A stretch of DNA of 64,000 nt from positions 1,736,001 through 1,800,000 of the forward strand of contig CM082594.2 in assembly GCA_040954595.2 (NCBI GenBank), in the 5' to 3' direction. Below are positions 60,647 to 64,000 of this stretch, piece after piece (position 1 is the first letter of the stretch; each line of letters starts with the position of its first letter). A program made the translations under genes and the position numbers. Below the pieces are notes generated by a model that searched no databases, was not told where the DNA came from, and worked only from the letters and a program-made list of their open reading frames with translations. Origin of the DNA: Balanoglossus misakiensis (Eukaryota; Hemichordata).

Positions 60647-61751
60647 GATAATTGTGTGCGTGGCCAGCTGATTGACCGACCCTATCTTATAATTTATATG
60701 GGAGAGAGCGGTTTTGTCTTGTTATATCCTACAAAAAGTGACCATATTAAAGTGGAGAAATAATGACCTGATAATTTGTGTGGCCGATCGACCGTCCCTA
60801 TCTAAGGCCTATATTGGTATGTTATGCAAGACACACTATTCGAAATAACGCCTGTCCAACAGTCCGAGACTGGTTGTTTTTCCATCAGACTGATAGTAAA
60901 AAAGTTACCAGTCCGGCGGACAGGTTGAATTTAGCGTGGAGTTGACTTGTTTGCGGTATCATAGACGTACGTGACCCCATCGTGACCCTGGCTGTCCGGG
61001 ATAGCACCACCAACGATATCTTTTAGACCATCCTCTGTTTATTAGGCCCCTATTGCAATTGATTACCGTCCCTATCTTATATTGGAGGGAACGGGTTTGT
61101 CTTGGCATGTTATGCAGAACACTTGAAAGATGAATTTTTAAAAAAAAAATGACGTTTATGACATACAGATGTAACCGACCCCATAAGGTCCCAATGGTAT
61201 ATTAACATCATACACCAAATTGGACTTAAAAACCAAAAATTGAAAGCCGCTGGAGTTTCTGCGACTATTTACCCAAACGAAGCTTTAGCCTAGTACTAAC
61301 ACACGCAAACAGCACGAGAGCGAACGGTTTTGTTTTGCTATGTTCTGCAAAAGAAAACTTGAATGATCGTGGAATTGAGGTAGTTATAGAAATCATGAAT
61401 TTAAAGAAAGAAAGAAGTTGATGTATATGACGACAATTAATAAATATACTATTTAGGCCTAATAGGAAATTAAAAACAATGTAATGAAGACTGCTTGAAT
61501 TTCTGCGACAATGAACTCAACGTAAGATGGACACTACTCACTCCGAGCCCGACCTGGTAATTTGTATGTTGTCCATCGAGCGCCTATAGCTTAGACCTAT
61601 ACAGGAGAGAACGGTTTATGAAGTTATGTTCAACAAAAATATATGATCATGGAATTAAAGAATTTGGACAAAAAAAATAATTAAAAATGGACGTTTACGA
61701 CGACAAAAAGGAAGACTGTTTAATGCAAAAGTTAAGAAAAAGGAAAAATTC

Positions 61752-61871
61752 AAGCCTACGGCACGTGGTATTCCCAGGCGGTCACCCATCCAAGGACTAA
61801 CCACGCCCAACGCAGCTTAACTTCGGTGATCGGAAGAGAACCGGTGTATTCGACGTGGTATGGCCGTAGGC
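61752..61871 (-). rRNA. 5S ribosomal RNA (block 3, copy 9)
   Basis: 120 nt: G37T and A77C; G71 kept. Last 5S gene before the right edge of the array. Confidence 0.94.
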
Positions 61872-62873
61872 AAACACTGCTTGAATTTCTACGATTATTA
61901 AGCAAACGGAAGCTTCACTAACACATAGGCGTACACACAGAGCACGCGGCACGATAATTGTGTGCGTGGCCAGCTGATTGACCGACCCTATCTTATAATT
62001 TATATGGGAGAGAGCGGTTTTGTCATGTTATATCCTACAAAAAGTGACCATATTAAAGTGGAGAAATAATGACCTGATAATTTGTGTGGCCGATCGACCG
62101 TCCCTATCTAAGGCCTATATTGGTATGTTATGCAAGACACAATATTCGAAATAGCGCCTGTCCGACAGTCCGAGACTGGTTGTTTTTCCATCAGACTGAT
62201 AGTAAAAAAGTTACCAGTCCGGCGGACAGGTTGACTTTAGCGTGGAGTTGACTTGTTTGCGGTATCATAGACGTACGTGACCCCATCGTGACCCTGGCTG
62301 TCCGGGATAGCACCACCAACGATATCTTTTAGACCATCCTCTGTTTCTTAGGCCCCTATTGCAATTAATTACCGTCCCTATCTTATATTGGAGGGAACGG
62401 GTTTGTCTTGGCATGTTATGCAAAACACTTGAAAGATGAATTTTTTTTAAAAAAATGACGTTTATGACATACAGATGTAACCGACCCCATAAGGTCCCAA
62501 TGGTATATTAACATCATACACCAAATTGGACTTAAAAACCAAAAATTGAAAGCCGCTGGAGTTTCTGCGACTATTTACCCATACGAAGCTTTAGTAGAAT
62601 ACACGAGTTTTATCTTGGAAAAACAGTAAAAACTTCAAAAAATAATATGCCCACTGAAGTTCTGCTTTCGATCAGAAATTCCTTTCCATTCCGTTCAAAA
62701 TCCGTGTGGTGATAAAAGCAAAACGTGGAACATTTTTTGGATTTGGAGAAACTATTTTTTATTTCGTGTGGCTATTCCGTTCCGTTCCGTAAGCCTCACA
62801 AGAATAGAGAGGTTCGGCTACACGTTATACGCGAACGTTATACGTGAACGCGCAACGTCAACGTCAATAATCT

Positions 62874-62989
62874 TTACGGCCCTGATACGGGTTTTGCGGC
62901 CCGAGGTCGTACGGCGGAAGCGCCCGACGGCAGGGAGGGCGCGAATCGCCGTACGACCGAGGGCCGCAAAACCCGTATCAGGGCTGTAA
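62874..62989. repeat. inverted repeat with 43-bp arms
   Basis: 62874-62916 and 62947-62989 are reverse complements with three mismatches, around a 30-nt GC-rich loop. Arms begin TTACGGCCCTGATACGGG. TTA/TAA at the tips may belong to a target site. Foldback MITE or hairpin element; type unknown. Confidence 0.85.
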
Positions 62990-63419
62990 GGGTTTTATCA
63001 TATGCCTTATTGAACCACAATCTACAAGAAATTAATAAAAATACACATTCTGTAATTTTTGGAATGTAGAAATTACGTATTTATCTGCCGTTTTGAAATG
63101 ATCAATCGCTTAGCATAGAGCCGTATTCCTCCAGCTCTTGCGGATTGATATGCATGACGTCATTTGTTTACATTTTATACAGACGCGCTCGAGCTCACCC
63201 AGCCGATCGCGAGCGAGATATCAATTTTTTCCTCGCGACGATCGACGGCGACAGTCACACATTAGTCAGATCAAAATTCAAATCATCAATATTACTAAGA
63301 TATCATATTTGATTTTCCTAATAAAGCTCTACAACATGCAGGTATTACGGGAGAGGATGGGATCGGAAGCCATACACAGCCAACACTCAAGTCACTGACA
63401 TCAGACAAATCGTTGTGAC

Positions 63420-63471
63420 TATCGACACGACGACCGTGTCGATAGGTGCATTAAAGCACCTTATCGACACG
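63420..63471. repeat. overlapping alternative hairpins
   Basis: TATCGACACG (63420-63429) can pair with CGTGTCGATA (63435-63444). The latter can instead pair, together with GGTGC, with GCACC-TTATCGACACG (63456-63471). The two stems exclude each other. Confidence 0.75.
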
Positions 63472-63772
63472 ATCACGATGACCTTGCGATTAAATACAAA
63501 ATTTACACTAATGTCGCCCGTTTGCTTCAGCAAATGTTCTCAAATGTACGGCTTTCGTGTTGAAATCAATTTTCCTCGTGTGACAAAAAAAGTGTGTCGT
63601 TCCCCGGCCCCTACAGTCACTACGTGTTAACGCCATGAAATCCAATCACCTTTTTATAATAAACAACCAATGAAATAGTGTTCCCAATATTTACGTGTTG
63701 AACTCAAACTGTAAAAAAATCCAATCAGAGAACATTAAAAAAATAAATCGCACGCGTAGCTTAAAACATGTT

Positions 63773-63802
63773 CAACAACAACAACAACAACAACAACAAC
63801 AG
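63773..63802. repeat. (CAA)n microsatellite
   Basis: About ten CAA/ACA units. Confidence 0.95.
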
Positions 63803-63904
63803 CATTTGTTTGATTTATGTAGCTTATTTTCTTCATTTTGAAGAATAAATTCATGGTGGCGTACGGGGTTTACGGTGGCTCTCTCATGTCAGGCCTAAAA
63901 TATT

Positions 63905-63929
63905 ATTTTGAAAGTTAAACTTTCAAAAT
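63905..63929. repeat. 25-bp perfect palindrome
   Basis: ATTTTGAAAGTT and AACTTTCAAAAT around a single central A. Confidence 0.85.
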
Positions 63930-64000
63930 TATAGACAATATCTTCTCCCAAAAGTAAACTTAAGTTTTGGTGAAGGCAACTATAATTTTGACGCACACAA

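Larger units (their letters stand above)
46883..62594 (-). repeat. 5S rDNA array, block 3 (minus orientation, mixed units)
   Basis: Nine full or near-full 5S genes and four truncated copies. Most units are ~1,310 bp, those with truncated 5S ~1,160 bp, and two lack the 250-bp segment (~1,064 bp). The right edge is in the long-unit segment at CGAAGCTTTAG, after which unrelated DNA starts. Confidence 0.96.
62595..64000. other. right flank of the array, no gene recognised
   Basis: Leaves the 5S repeat after CGAAGCTTTAG. It is richer in CpG than the array around 62780-63260. Several CCAAT/ATTGG-like motifs occur at 63640-63725, but no start, domain or RNA gene could be assigned. The short ORFs have no recognisable content. 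Confidence 0.5.

Noticed and set aside
18201-62300. Dozens of 60-120 residue ORFs repeated through the array
   Set aside because: They run through 5S genes or spacer in several frames, repeat only because the unit repeats, and are broken by single-base variants in sister units. No domain is visible.
17828-62594. CRISPR-like array
   Set aside because: Repeats are over 1 kb, contain 5S genes and have no short unique spacers; the sequence is eukaryotic.
63640-63725. Histone-like promoter with several CCAAT boxes
   Set aside because: Three CCAAT motifs are present, but no TATA box, histone frame or 3' stem-loop is seen nearby.

Overview
This is eukaryotic, animal DNA. The GPCR gene has a GT-AG intron and Pol III-type 5S rRNA genes fill most of the window. 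A Ty3/gypsy retroelement and several MITE-like elements are also present. The 5S sequence (central CACCGGTTCTCGTCCGATCA part) looks like protostome or echinoderm/hemichordate 5S rather than vertebrate 5S. With a somatomedin-B/7TM receptor and a His-Me finger endonuclease exon, a marine invertebrate is most likely. The species cannot be fixed from the sequence alone.

Layout. (1) About 215-5768: a broken Ty3/gypsy element, truncated at its 5' end inside reverse transcriptase. A ~1.58 kb non-autonomous element interrupts it between RT and RNase H, and an in-frame deletion appears to join RNase H to integrase. A candidate 1.2 kb 3' LTR follows. (2) 5.8-8.6 kb: a degenerate minisatellite and a 1,078-bp MITE-like element flanked by TTAA; no gene seen. 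(3) 8.66-12.93 kb, minus strand: a two-exon gene for a secreted-start receptor with a Ser/Thr-rich stalk, a somatomedin-B-like domain, a cysteine-containing ectodomain and a family-B-like 7TM domain. The intron phases match exactly, but TM7 seems to carry a 1-nt frameshift. (4) 13-17.5 kb: MITE remnants, microsatellites and no clear gene. (5) 17,492-17,788, minus strand: one exon encoding a zinc-binding His-Me finger (homing endonuclease type) domain, directly next to the array.

(6) 17,828-62,594: a 44.8 kb tandem 5S rDNA array. I count 32 full-length or near-full-length 5S genes and 5 truncated copies. The array has three orientation blocks: minus (17,828-27,184; 9 genes; units ~1.06 kb), plus (27,524-46,882; 14 genes and 1 truncated; ~1.31 kb) and minus (46,883-62,594; 9 genes and 4 truncated; mixed lengths). 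The first switch has a 339-bp unique spacer. The second is a nearly perfect palindrome with a 28-nt centre. Inside the blocks there are higher-order repeats: a trimer of 3,174 bp, dimers of 2,467 and 2,375 bp, and four copies of a 1,307-bp unit. One 504-bp MITE with a TTAA duplication sits in a spacer. Each functional-looking unit has a TATA-like box near -30, internal box A/IE/box C and a downstream T-run, so each can be its own Pol III transcription unit.

(7) 62.6-64.0 kb: right flank with a 43-bp-arm inverted repeat, small alternative hairpins and simple repeats; no gene recognised. The short ORFs in the 5S array are repeat artefacts and are not annotated.
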